In this document: piece after piece, positions 52,752 through 60,867 of the stretch
How positions within the stretch are numbered: the stretch's first letter is position 1
Layout of the letters: each line of letters begins with the position of its first letter
Assembly: GCA_019114985.1 (NCBI GenBank)
Contig: DXEM01000006.1
Span: forward strand, 62,001 to 126,000
DNA length: 64,000 bases
Reading direction: 5' to 3'
DNA from: Candidatus Anaerostipes excrementavium
GTDB taxonomy: Bacteria; Bacillota; Clostridia; Lachnospirales; Lachnospiraceae
Program-made: the position numbers and the translations under genes
The notes under the pieces: model-generated
Database searches by the model: none
What the model saw: the letters and a program-made list of their open reading frames with translations, nothing else
What the model was told of the DNA's origin: nothing

Positions 52752-53436
52752 ATAATTTTGCTGCGCGGACTAACTGATTGATTTGATTTTTTAGAGAACC
52801 ATTTCCCGTGAAAAGTCCGGAAGATCCTCCTGTAAAGATGTTTGCGCCGGCTTTTGACAAAAGAGAAATGGTTTGCAGATTCACATTGCCGTCTGCCTGA
52901 ATCGGCGTGGAGAGTTTTTCCTTTTCCAACTGGGTGCGCATACTCCGGATGTGCTCGATTGCCTGCGGCTGAAGAGTCTGTCCGGAAAATCCAGGCTGGA
53001 CGGTTAGTTTCAAAATCCAGGCGGTTTCCTTTGCAAGGGATAGGAAATCTTTGTCAGGCGCTGTATCCGCGCGATAACACAAAACCGGTTTGGCGCCCCA
53101 TTTACGGATTTGTTCAAAAAGATACCTGGGATCTTTGTCTGTTTCATATGGAACTGCGATGTAATCGGCTCCGCATTTTGCAATACGCTCTATATGCATT
53201 TCCGGGCGGCAGGCTGCCAGATGAACCTCGATGGGAAGTTTTGTGGAACATGCCATTTGTTCTAACAAAGTATCACCAAGAATAAAGCATTGGTTAAAAT
53301 CTCCATCTACAATATCGTAATGGAAAAAAGAAACGCCTGCTGATTCACATTCTTTGATCTGGTTTTCCAGATGCAGAAGATTCATACAAGAAACAGAAGC
53401 CGAGATGGCCGGATAAGATAGCGAAAGTGGTTTCAT
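52750..53436 (-). CDS. Ribulose/allulose-phosphate 3-epimerase family protein (unit 2)
   Basis: 228 residues, TIM barrel of the Rpe family but far from the housekeeping copy at 4.7 kb. Metal/catalytic residues are kept in FFHYDIVDGDFNQ (His, Asp), EVHLAA (His) and IQADGNV (Asp); LTVQPGFSGQ is the phosphate loop. The N-terminal SILSADF reads AISASVSC. Likely epimerises a ketose phosphate (allulose-6-phosphate-like) for the adjacent pathway. ATG 53436 follows AGGAGCTATTG; TTG 53442 is an alternative. Confidence 0.82.
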   Translation of the reverse strand: MKPLSLSYPAISASVSCMNLLHLENQIKECESAGVSFFHYDIVDGDFNQCFILGDTLLEQMACSTKLPIEVHLAACRPEMHIERIAKCGADYIAVPYETDKDPRYLFEQIRKWGAKPVLCYRADTAPDKDFLSLAKETAWILKLTVQPGFSGQTLQPQAIEHIRSMRTQLEKEKLSTPIQADGNVNLQTISLLSKAGANIFTGGSSGLFTGNGSLKNQINQLVRAAKL

Positions 53437-53471
53437 ATGCAATAGCTCCTTTCAAAAGTCTCATATGGTAA

Positions 53472-53505
53472 CACAATAATATTACCACAGGTAATTTAAA
53501 TTGTG
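53472..53505 (-). promoter_or_regulatory. GntR operator of the epimerase gene
   Basis: ATTACC-ACA-GGTAAT (53481-53495), a perfect palindrome, sits inside outer arms CACAAT (53472) and ATTGTG (53505). It lies 45 bp before the epimerase start. Confidence 0.7.
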
Positions 53506-53573
53506 TATTCTTCCAAAAACAAAATTAAAAATTCGTCAAAATATACAAAATTTCTAAAAGAACGAGAAAATGA

Positions 53574-53622
53574 TTGACATAATAAGCACAAGTGGTAATA
53601 TTAAAACATAACCAATGGTAAT
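53574..53622 (+). promoter_or_regulatory. Promoter and GntR operators of the IIB-IIC-IID operon
   Basis: TTGACA (53574-53579) with TAATAT (53596-53601). A half-site GTGGTAATATTA (53592-53603) covers the -10 and a full site ATAACCAATGGTAAT (53608-53622) lies just after the expected start, so bound repressor would block or stall polymerase. Confidence 0.72.
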
Positions 53623-53648
53623 GTTATTCGGTTGAAAGGAGAGATGAT

Positions 53649-54128
53649 ATGAACATCGAAGGTATTGTATTGGTAAGGATCGATGATCGATTGATCCATG
53701 GACAGGTCATGACTTCTTGGCTCAATTATACAGGCGCCAATAAAATTATGATCATTGATGATGGCGTTGCGGCGGATCCGTTTATGAAAAGCGTTTTGAA
53801 AACTTGCGTTCCGGCGAATGTGCGTCTTGCGACCTTCACGATTGAAAAGGCGGCGGTACGATTAAAGAAAGGATTTGCCGGAGATAAGTGCATTGTGCTT
53901 GTGAAGTATCCGGAAACTTTATATCAATTAATGAAAAAAGGCATTGTTTTTGATCAGATTAATATCGGCGGAATGGGAGTCAGCGGAACGAGGACAAAAT
54001 TCTTTCGGAATATTTCGGCATCAGAAGAAGAAAAGCAAATGTTAAAAGAGCTGGTAGATGCCGGATCGCATATCTCGGTTCGTATCATTGCAGAAGACAG
54101 TGAAACAGATATTTCAAAAATGCTGTAA
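53649..54128 (+). CDS. PTS mannose-family IIB component (unit 2)
   Basis: 159 residues. Active His17 in RIDDRLIHGQVMTSW; NIGGMGVSGTRTKFF is the conserved cradle. First gene of a five-to-six-gene operon ending in its own GntR regulator. AAAGGAGAGATG before ATG. The IIA partner is at 50.4 kb. Confidence 0.92.
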   Translation: MNIEGIVLVRIDDRLIHGQVMTSWLNYTGANKIMIIDDGVAADPFMKSVLKTCVPANVRLATFTIEKAAVRLKKGFAGDKCIVLVKYPETLYQLMKKGIVFDQINIGGMGVSGTRTKFFRNISASEEEKQMLKELVDAGSHISVRIIAEDSETDISKML

Positions 54129-54181
54129 AACAGAACAATATATGAGGAACTTATCAACTGCATTTTAAAAGGAGGAAAAAG

Positions 54182-55000
54182 ATGCATATATCATTATTAC
54201 AGGCGATCTTGATCGGAATTGTGTATTATCTGGGAAATATCGGTACGCCGTGGCTGTCGCTCCTGGGCAGTATTTCTGTTGTATACAAACCTTTGGTCGC
54301 AGGAACTTTGGTCGGATTTATTTTAGGAGATCCTGTGCAGGGATGTATCATTGGTGCGGCAATCAATCTGCCGTATGTTGCTTTTATTTCCGCAGGAGGA
54401 ACAGCTCCTCAGGATCCGGGACTTGCAGGAACCGTTGGAACTGCATGGGCATTGGCTGCAGGAGTTGACCCGGCTGCGGCTGTAACAATCGCTCTGCCGT
54501 TGGGACTATTGGGAACGATGATCTGGGTAGCCCATATGACATTGGATGTTACTTTTGTCCATATGGCGGATAAAGCGGCAGAAGAAGGAAATTTGGAAAA
54601 GATTTGTTTCCTGCATGTGGTACCGCCGCAGATCCTGATGTTCTGTCTTTGTGTGATTCCGGCGACGATTGCCACTTATTTCGGTTCTACAGCGGTACAA
54701 AGTTTGATTGAACAATTGACGGGAAGACCGTTAACTGTACTGCAGGTCATCGGAGGACTTCTTCCGGCACTTGGAATTGCTATGAATTTAAGAGCAATTT
54801 CCAGACCAGGAACACTGCTGTTCTATATGGTAGGATTTATTCTTGTACAGTATATGGAACTTCCGGTAATTGCAGTGGCGGTTCTTGGAGGCGTAATCGG
54901 ATATTTCTATACAGTATTGTTAAACCAGACACCGCAGCCGGCAGCACCGGATGCAGGAGCATCTGCGATCATAGAGGATGACGATGAGGAGGATTTCTAA
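54182..55000 (+). CDS. PTS mannose-family IIC permease (unit 2)
   Basis: 272 residues, hydrophobic throughout, with KPLVAGTLVGFILGDPVQG and ISAGGTAPQDPGLAG near residues 36-90. Ends in an acidic tail IEDDDEEDF like its unit 1 paralog. AAAGGAGGAAAAAG before ATG. Forms the channel with IID. Confidence 0.92.
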   Translation: MHISLLQAILIGIVYYLGNIGTPWLSLLGSISVVYKPLVAGTLVGFILGDPVQGCIIGAAINLPYVAFISAGGTAPQDPGLAGTVGTAWALAAGVDPAAAVTIALPLGLLGTMIWVAHMTLDVTFVHMADKAAEEGNLEKICFLHVVPPQILMFCLCVIPATIATYFGSTAVQSLIEQLTGRPLTVLQVIGGLLPALGIAMNLRAISRPGTLLFYMVGFILVQYMELPVIAVAVLGGVIGYFYTVLLNQTPQPAAPDAGASAIIEDDDEEDF

Positions 55001-55001
55001 T

Positions 55002-55832
55002 ATGGCAGAAAGAAAAAAATTAGATAAAAAAGATGTAGTAAAAGCATTTTGGAGATGGACCTTCTTCTCTCATGCGAATTACAATTATGAGCGATTGGAA
55101 GCGACTGGTCTTGTCCATGCATTTAAACCGATTATTAAAAAACTCTATGGCGATGATGAAACAGAGTATAAAGCTTGTATCCTACGACATATGCAGTTCT
55201 TTAATACAGAGCCGCATATCGGAGGTGTGATTCCGGGCATCGTCATTGCTATGGAAGAGGAAAGAGCCAATGGAGCGCCGATTACAGATGAAGCAATCAA
55301 TGGTGTAAAAACCGGATTAATGGGACCGTTTGCCGGAATCGGAGATACACTCTGGCAGGGAACGCTGACACCGATCTTGCTGGCATTTGGAATTTCTCTT
55401 GGATCTCAGGGAAATTTGTTGGGTCCGCTTGTTTACACATTGCTGATGTTTGGAATCATGTACCCTGTAGCCTATCTTTGCTGGATGAAAGGATACGAGC
55501 TTGGAAAAGATGGAATCGAAAAGATTTTAGGCGGAAACCAGCTTCAGATGCTGATCACGGGAGCATCTGCCATGGGAGCGATCGTACTGGGAGCTCTATC
55601 AAGCCAATTTGTAACGGTAAGCTGTGCTGCCGTAATTAAGATCGGAGCCATGAAAATGAATGTACAGGAGACCGTATTTGATGCCCTATTTAAAGGAATT
55701 CTTCCGCTGGCTATAACACTTTTAACTTTATATTTGTTAAAGGAGCGTAAGATGAAAGCAACAACGGTTATGGTGATTTTGATTTTAATCGGACTTATAG
55801 GAGGAGCTGTTGGATTCCTGGGCGCAGCATAA
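55002..55832 (+). CDS. PTS mannose-family IID component (unit 2)
   Basis: 276 residues. HANYNYERLEATG near the start and MGPFAGIGDTLWQGT are the IID signatures; the C-terminal part spans the membrane. ATG 55002 follows GAGGAGGATTTC; the longer frame from 54978 is inside IIC. One base separates it from IIC. Confidence 0.92.
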   Translation: MAERKKLDKKDVVKAFWRWTFFSHANYNYERLEATGLVHAFKPIIKKLYGDDETEYKACILRHMQFFNTEPHIGGVIPGIVIAMEEERANGAPITDEAINGVKTGLMGPFAGIGDTLWQGTLTPILLAFGISLGSQGNLLGPLVYTLLMFGIMYPVAYLCWMKGYELGKDGIEKILGGNQLQMLITGASAMGAIVLGALSSQFVTVSCAAVIKIGAMKMNVQETVFDALFKGILPLAITLLTLYLLKERKMKATTVMVILILIGLIGGAVGFLGAA

Positions 55833-55871
55833 GCATCATTGGAAAATAGCGATAATGGAGGTAGACTTATC

Positions 55872-56918
55872 ATGGATGAGATGGCGAAAACATTAATATT
55901 TACGGGTGAGAAACAGATAGAACTTCGAGAATATCCAATCCCGGAAATAAGCGATGACAAGGTTTTGGTGAAAGTAGAGGCATGTGCGATCTGTACATGG
56001 GAACAAAGAGTGTATACGGGAGTCAAAAAGGTGGAATTTCCATTTATCGGCGGACATGAGATGGTTGGAAAGATCCTAAAGATCGGGAAAAACGTAGATA
56101 CGAGAGAATGGAGCGTTGGTGATTTTGTAGCAGTCGGAGTAACTCTCCCTTGCGAGAACTGTTATCAGTGTAAAAGCGGAAATGAACAAAATTGTGAGCA
56201 TTTTGATCACAGCAAGCAGCAGGAAGGGCTGCCGGAAAAAGGAATGGGAGGAATGAGCTCTCATCTGTTGGTAAGTCCAAAGAATCTGTTCCATATCGGA
56301 AATATTTCTCCGGAGGAAGCAACGATCACAGAACCTTTGTCTTGTGTGCTGCATAGTGTGGAAACAGCGGAAATTGAGTTTGGAGATACCGTTGTGGTCA
56401 TCGGATGCGGTATTATGGGATTGCTTCATACCATTTTGTCAGTGAAACGAGGGGCCTGCGTAATCGTGTCGGATACGAATGAAGAACGGACCGCGCTGGC
56501 TTTGAAACTGGGAGCATCTTACGCAGTCAATCCGAGCAAGGAAGATCTGGAAAAGCGGGTCAAAGAAGTGACCGGAGGAATCAAGGCGCAGGTCGTTTTT
56601 GACACAACGCCAATCTCTGCGGTAGCTCAGGAGGCTGTGAAATCAGTTGCCAATAACGGAAGATTGGTATTATATAGTTCTTTCTATCCGGATACACCAA
56701 TTTCCATCAGCCCGGACTGGCTTCACAAAAGCGCTGCAAAGCTGCTTGGAACAGCGAATTCCAATACGGTCGATTTTACCAAAGCGACCAGGCTGTTGTC
56801 ACAAAAGATTGTTGATGTAAAGCCGTTCGTCAGTGAAGTCTATGAACTGGAAGATTACCAAAAGGCATTTGAATCTGCCATAAAAGGAGATAAATTCCGC
56901 GTTGTAATTAAATTTTAA
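55872..56918 (+). CDS. Zinc-dependent polyol/alcohol dehydrogenase (unit 2)
   Basis: 348 residues, same length as the unit 1 paralog. Catalytic zinc Cys and His in CAICTWEQRV and GGHEMVG; structural zinc lobe CENCYQCKSGNEQNC; Rossmann VIGCGIMGLL. ATG 55872 follows ATGGAGGTAGAC; TTG 55839 is in frame without a site. Probably oxidises a polyol phosphate. Confidence 0.88.
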   Translation: MDEMAKTLIFTGEKQIELREYPIPEISDDKVLVKVEACAICTWEQRVYTGVKKVEFPFIGGHEMVGKILKIGKNVDTREWSVGDFVAVGVTLPCENCYQCKSGNEQNCEHFDHSKQQEGLPEKGMGGMSSHLLVSPKNLFHIGNISPEEATITEPLSCVLHSVETAEIEFGDTVVVIGCGIMGLLHTILSVKRGACVIVSDTNEERTALALKLGASYAVNPSKEDLEKRVKEVTGGIKAQVVFDTTPISAVAQEAVKSVANNGRLVLYSSFYPDTPISISPDWLHKSAAKLLGTANSNTVDFTKATRLLSQKIVDVKPFVSEVYELEDYQKAFESAIKGDKFRVVIKF

Positions 56919-56999
56919 GAAAAGCAGCAGTCAGATGGAATAGGCATGTGCCCGGATTTCATCTGGCTGTAGTTTGTGTAAAAAAGGAAGGTGTATAAA

Positions 57000-58178
57000 A
57001 TGAATGAAATTTTAGATATGTCGATACATGAGATGGCAAAAGCGACGTTTGCATGCAGCTGTGGGAGAACCCATTCCCTGGATATTGATCAGATTGTGAT
57101 GGGACAGGGAGCAATCAAAGATCTGCCGAAGATTCTGTCTGATTTTAAAGATCAAAGCCTGTATCTTTTAAGCGATAATCATACATATGAGGCGGCAGGG
57201 AAAGAAGTGGAAAGGATTTTGGAGGGAGCAGGTTACCGGACGAAACAGACCGTACTGGATTCCGGAGATGGAATTTTAATACCGGATGAGAAGGCGGTAG
57301 GAAAAATGTTCATGGAACTGGAAGAGAATACGGGAATGATTGTGGCGATTGGCTCCGGTACTTTAAATGACATGGCAAAGTACATGTCTTCCAGAACGCG
57401 AATTCCTTATACGATCGTCTGCACAGCGCCTTCCATGGATGGATATGCCTCCGATGGAGCTCCGCTGATGAATGGCGGAAAAAAGATTTCCTATAAAGCA
57501 GTGCTGCCGTATGCAATTGTGGGAGATACGGATATTATGAAGAAAGCGCCAATGCGGATGATCTATGCGGGATATGGGGATGTCATCGGGAAACTGACAG
57601 CATTGGCGGATTGGAAGCTTTCCCAGGAAAAGACAGGGGAATATTATTGTGATACGATCGTCAAATTAGTAGAAAAAGCCGTGGATAAGGTCGTCAGTCA
57701 TACAGAAGAATTGGCAAATCGAGAAGAGGAGGCAGTTCTGTATTTGATCGAGGCGCTGACACTTACCGGGGTTGCTATGGGTCTGATTGGAGTTTCCCGG
57801 CCGGCGTCCGGTGCGGAACATATGTTAAGCCATTATCTTGAAATGGCGTTTATAGCACAAGGAAAATATCCGGAACTTCACGGAATCAAAGTAGGGATCG
57901 CAGCGCCGATCATTGCAGCGGTATTTGATGAAATGCAGGACGTCCTTCCGGAATCGGTTAAAAAAATGGCGCCTTCTGGAGTTTATATTGAGAATTTATT
58001 AACAAAGGTGGGAGCGCCGATTGATCCTAAGGAGATCGGAATTGACCGAGATTTGTTCTATCACTGCCTGCTGGAAGGGAATACTGTGAGGGAGCGATAC
58101 AGCGTTTTAGACTTGGCAGTCGAAGAAGGAAAGATCGAAGAAATCGCAGAGAAAATTACCAGCCGTTTTTATGAATAG
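57000..58178 (+). CDS. AraM/EgsA-like glycerol-1-phosphate dehydrogenase family
   Basis: 392 residues, iron/zinc-type dehydrogenase fold. NAD motif AIGSGTLNDMAKY, TAPSMDGYASDGAPL, and metal His residues in GAEHMLSHYLEM and LHGIKVGIA. Nearest named type is sn-glycerol-1-phosphate dehydrogenase, but in this operon it might act on another polyol phosphate. Start: ATG 57000 follows AAGGAAGG; GTG 56991 is an alternative. Lies 81 bases after the zinc dehydrogenase. Confidence 0.85.
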   Translation: MNEILDMSIHEMAKATFACSCGRTHSLDIDQIVMGQGAIKDLPKILSDFKDQSLYLLSDNHTYEAAGKEVERILEGAGYRTKQTVLDSGDGILIPDEKAVGKMFMELEENTGMIVAIGSGTLNDMAKYMSSRTRIPYTIVCTAPSMDGYASDGAPLMNGGKKISYKAVLPYAIVGDTDIMKKAPMRMIYAGYGDVIGKLTALADWKLSQEKTGEYYCDTIVKLVEKAVDKVVSHTEELANREEEAVLYLIEALTLTGVAMGLIGVSRPASGAEHMLSHYLEMAFIAQGKYPELHGIKVGIAAPIIAAVFDEMQDVLPESVKKMAPSGVYIENLLTKVGAPIDPKEIGIDRDLFYHCLLEGNTVRERYSVLDLAVEEGKIEEIAEKITSRFYE

Positions 58179-58296
58179 AAACCTTGAAAGAGCGGGAAGG
58201 AAATGATATGATTACCCTATGGATACATAAACTGATATATCTCATCAGATTGCAGTAAGGATACCGGGGTATTTCAAAAGAAAAGGCGGAAACAAT

Positions 58297-59064
58297 ATGG
58301 CGGAAACAAAGAAAAGAAAACTTCTCTATATGCAGTTAAGAGAGCATATTTTGGAAGAATATAGGAATAAACCATATTATTCTCCACTTCCCGGAGAGCG
58401 TGAGATGTGCGATATCTATAAGGTAAGCAGACCCACCGTACGGAAAGCGCTGGAGGTGTTGGAAAAGGAAGGCTGCATTGCCCGTTTTGCCGGCAAAGGA
58501 GCTTTCTTTATCGGCAACAATGAGGAGAATCAAAACAGCGGAATCTCGTCGAATATTGCTTTTTATAATCAGGTGAAGCTTCGGGGAGACTACACCCACA
58601 GCAAGGTATTATCTCAGAGAATTGATACGGCAGGAAAGGATGTGGCAGAGGCTCTTAAGATTGCGGAGGGAGAACGGATCTTCCATCTGGAGAGGCTCCG
58701 CTATATCAATGATCAGCTGTGGTCCTTAGCGGATGCATATATCCCATATGAACTGTGTCCGGAACTGATCCAGTATGATTTTTCAGAACGTTCTCTGCAT
58801 AATACGCTTTCAAGTTACGGACATGTGCCGGCGAAAGCAAGACGCCACATCACCGCCAGACGAGCGGATGATTATGAAGCTTTTAATTTAGGACTGCAAA
58901 CAGGAGATCCAGTATGTGTTGCCCAAACTTTAACCTGCGATGAAACAGGAACCCCGTTGGAATATTCAGTCAGCAGAAGTGATGTATACAATATGTCAAT
59001 TGAGATGGCACTGCAGAATCGGACGGACATCAGTGAAGAAGACAATTATTCCAATATGCTGTAA
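58297..59064 (+). CDS. GntR-family regulator, HutC/UTRA type
   Basis: 255 residues. Winged HTH: LPGEREMCDIYKVSRPTVRK and LEKEGCIARFAGKGAFF. C-terminal UTRA effector domain: AEGERIFHLERLRYINDQLW, EYSVSRSDVYN near the end. HutC-type proteins repress sugar genes and are released by a sugar phosphate. Last gene of the unit 2 operon, and the probable ligand of the ATTACC-N3-GGTAAT sites. A weak match, ATTACCCTATGG, precedes it at 58214. Confidence 0.9.
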   Translation: MAETKKRKLLYMQLREHILEEYRNKPYYSPLPGEREMCDIYKVSRPTVRKALEVLEKEGCIARFAGKGAFFIGNNEENQNSGISSNIAFYNQVKLRGDYTHSKVLSQRIDTAGKDVAEALKIAEGERIFHLERLRYINDQLWSLADAYIPYELCPELIQYDFSERSLHNTLSSYGHVPAKARRHITARRADDYEAFNLGLQTGDPVCVAQTLTCDETGTPLEYSVSRSDVYNMSIEMALQNRTDISEEDNYSNML

Positions 59065-59256
59065 GAATATCGCAGCAGCAGCCCGCCGCAGGCGGAGAAT
59101 CCTGTAATACAGGATTCTTTCTTGACTTCATAGGAAACTTCGATCCTATGAAATCAGAAACGCTCCGCGAGGATCGCACTGCGACGGTACAGAAAATGTC
59201 GCTGAAGCGACCCGCCACAGGCGGAGAATCCTGCAAAACAGGATTCTTTCTTATAG
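59065..59256 (+). repeat. Modular intergenic repeat, copies C1 and C2
   Basis: CCGCCGCAGGCGG and GAATCCTGTAATACAGGATTC + TTTCTT (59079-59128), then a full unit: hairpin TTCATAGGAAACTTC..CCTATGAAAT, CGCTCCGCGAGGATCGCACT, GTCGCTGAAGCGAC, CCGCCACAGGCGG and GAATCCTGCAAAACAGGATTC + TTTCTT (59220-59253). Modules match copies A and B. The final hairpin would terminate the GntR transcript. Confidence 0.8.
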
Positions 59257-59299
59257 ACAACTATGTTAAAAAATTAACAAAATTAAAGGAGGAAAAAAG

Positions 59300-60748
59300 A
59301 TGCACGCAGATGAGAGCTTATTGGAGATAAAGCATGCGGTGCTTTATGAAGTGGCAAAGCTTGCTTTTGAGGGAGAGCTGGAGGAAAAGAGGGATGATAT
59401 AGCGAAGAAGCTGATTCCTGGTCCAAGAGCGAACTTCCGCTGTTGTATTTACAAAGAACGGGAGATCATCCGGCAAAGGGTACGTCTGGCAGAAGGCAAA
59501 GCTGTGGAAGCAGAAGACAATGGAAATATCATGCAGGTCATCTATTCTGCCTGTGCGGACTGTCCGATTTCCAGCTACACAGTGACAGAGAACTGCCAGA
59601 ACTGTCTTGGAAAGGCATGTATCAATTCTTGTAAATTCGGAGCGATCGAGGCAGGACGTCATCGTTCTCACATCGATCCGGCAAAATGTAAAGAGTGCGG
59701 ACAATGTGCCAAAGCCTGTCCATACAATGCCATTGCGCATTTGCAGAGACCATGTAAGTTCAGCTGTCCGGTCGATGCGATTACATATGACGAAGATGGC
59801 ATTTCCGTGATTGATCCGGACAAATGTATCCGCTGCGGACAGTGCATTCACAGCTGTCCATTTGGAGCGATCGGTACAAAATCTTTCATTACCAATGTAA
59901 TCGAAGCATTAAAATCCGGCAAGAAAGTCTATGCAATGGCAGCACCGGCAACAGAAGGCCAGTTTGGCAAAGATATCACAATGAACAGCTGGAAAAAGGC
60001 AATGAAGGAAGTAGGATTCGAAGACTTTATTGAAGTTGGATTAGGCGGAGACATGACTGCTGCTTATGAGGCGGAAGAATGGGCAGAAGCTTATAAAGAA
60101 GGCAAGAAGATGACGACATCTTGCTGTCCTGCTTTCGTGAATATGATTGAGAAACATTTCCCAGAGCTGAAGGATAATGTTTCTACAACGGTATCACCGA
60201 TGTGTGCGGTATCCAGAATGATCAAAGCAAAAGATCCGGATGCAGTGACTGTTTTCATCGGACCTTGCGTTGCGAAGAAGTCTGAGGCAGCAGAGCACGG
60301 AATTGAAGGTAATGCAGATTACGTATTATCCTACAGCGAGATCGAAGCGATCATGAAAGCGAAAGAGGTTGAACTTCAGCCGGAAGAGAACAGTTATCAG
60401 GAAGCTTCCATCTATGGAAAGAAATTCGCAAGTTCCGGCGGGGTAACTGCAGCAGTGCTTCAGAGCTTAAAAGAATCAGAAGACGAGATCGACGCTACGG
60501 TATGCAAAGCCGATGGAGCTGCGGAATGTAAGAAAGCGCTTCTGTTCATGAAAGCCGGAAGATTAAAAGAAGACTTTATCGAAGGTATGGCATGTGAAGG
60601 CGGATGTGTAAACGGTCCAAGTGCGAACCAGAAACCGAACCTTGCCAGAAAGAATCGTACTGCGATGCTGGCAGAAGCAGATAAACGCGACATTCATGAA
60701 AACCTTAAGAACTATGATATGGATTCCTTCTCCATGCATAGATCATAA
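59300..60748 (+). CDS. [FeFe] hydrogenase (monomeric, ferredoxin-like N-terminus)
   Basis: 482 residues. Several Fe-S cluster motifs: CQNCLGKACINSC, CKECGQCAKACPYNAI, CKFSCP and CIRCGQCIHSCPFGAI. H-cluster motifs follow: TTSCCPAFVN (L1), PMCAVSRM, FIGPCVAKKSEAAE (L2) and MACEGGCVNGPS (L3). Makes or uses H2 with ferredoxin. TSCCPAF rather than TSCCPGW and the PMCAVSR motif suggest the group B type rather than the bifurcating HydABC type. The maturase HydG is at 43.5 kb. AAGGAGGAAAAAAG before ATG. Confidence 0.92.
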   Translation: MHADESLLEIKHAVLYEVAKLAFEGELEEKRDDIAKKLIPGPRANFRCCIYKEREIIRQRVRLAEGKAVEAEDNGNIMQVIYSACADCPISSYTVTENCQNCLGKACINSCKFGAIEAGRHRSHIDPAKCKECGQCAKACPYNAIAHLQRPCKFSCPVDAITYDEDGISVIDPDKCIRCGQCIHSCPFGAIGTKSFITNVIEALKSGKKVYAMAAPATEGQFGKDITMNSWKKAMKEVGFEDFIEVGLGGDMTAAYEAEEWAEAYKEGKKMTTSCCPAFVNMIEKHFPELKDNVSTTVSPMCAVSRMIKAKDPDAVTVFIGPCVAKKSEAAEHGIEGNADYVLSYSEIEAIMKAKEVELQPEENSYQEASIYGKKFASSGGVTAAVLQSLKESEDEIDATVCKADGAAECKKALLFMKAGRLKEDFIEGMACEGGCVNGPSANQKPNLARKNRTAMLAEADKRDIHENLKNYDMDSFSMHRS

Positions 60749-60772
60749 AGTGAAGATGTTATTTTAAAAAAG

Positions 60773-60814
60773 AAAGAGGATTTTCTGACAGTACAGAAAA
60801 TCCTCTTTTTTTCT
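60773..60814 (+). terminator. Hydrogenase terminator
   Basis: AAAGAGGATTTTCTG (60773-60787, first A run included) pairs perfectly with 60794-60808, followed by a T-run. Confidence 0.92.
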
Positions 60815-60821
60815 CTTAAAT

Positions 60822-60849
60822 CAAAAAGACGCTGGTCAGCGTCTTTTTG
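60822..60849 (-). terminator. pgi terminator
   Basis: AAAAAGACGCTG (60823-60834) and CAGCGTCTTTTT (60837-60848) form a perfect hairpin with A/T-runs on both sides, 18 bases past the pgi stop. Confidence 0.88.
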
Positions 60850-60867
60850 CATGTATTTTTTAGATGA

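Noticed and set aside
59065-59256. CRISPR-like repeats
   Set aside because: The repeated modules are long, unevenly spaced and hairpin-forming, with no unique spacers and no cas genes.
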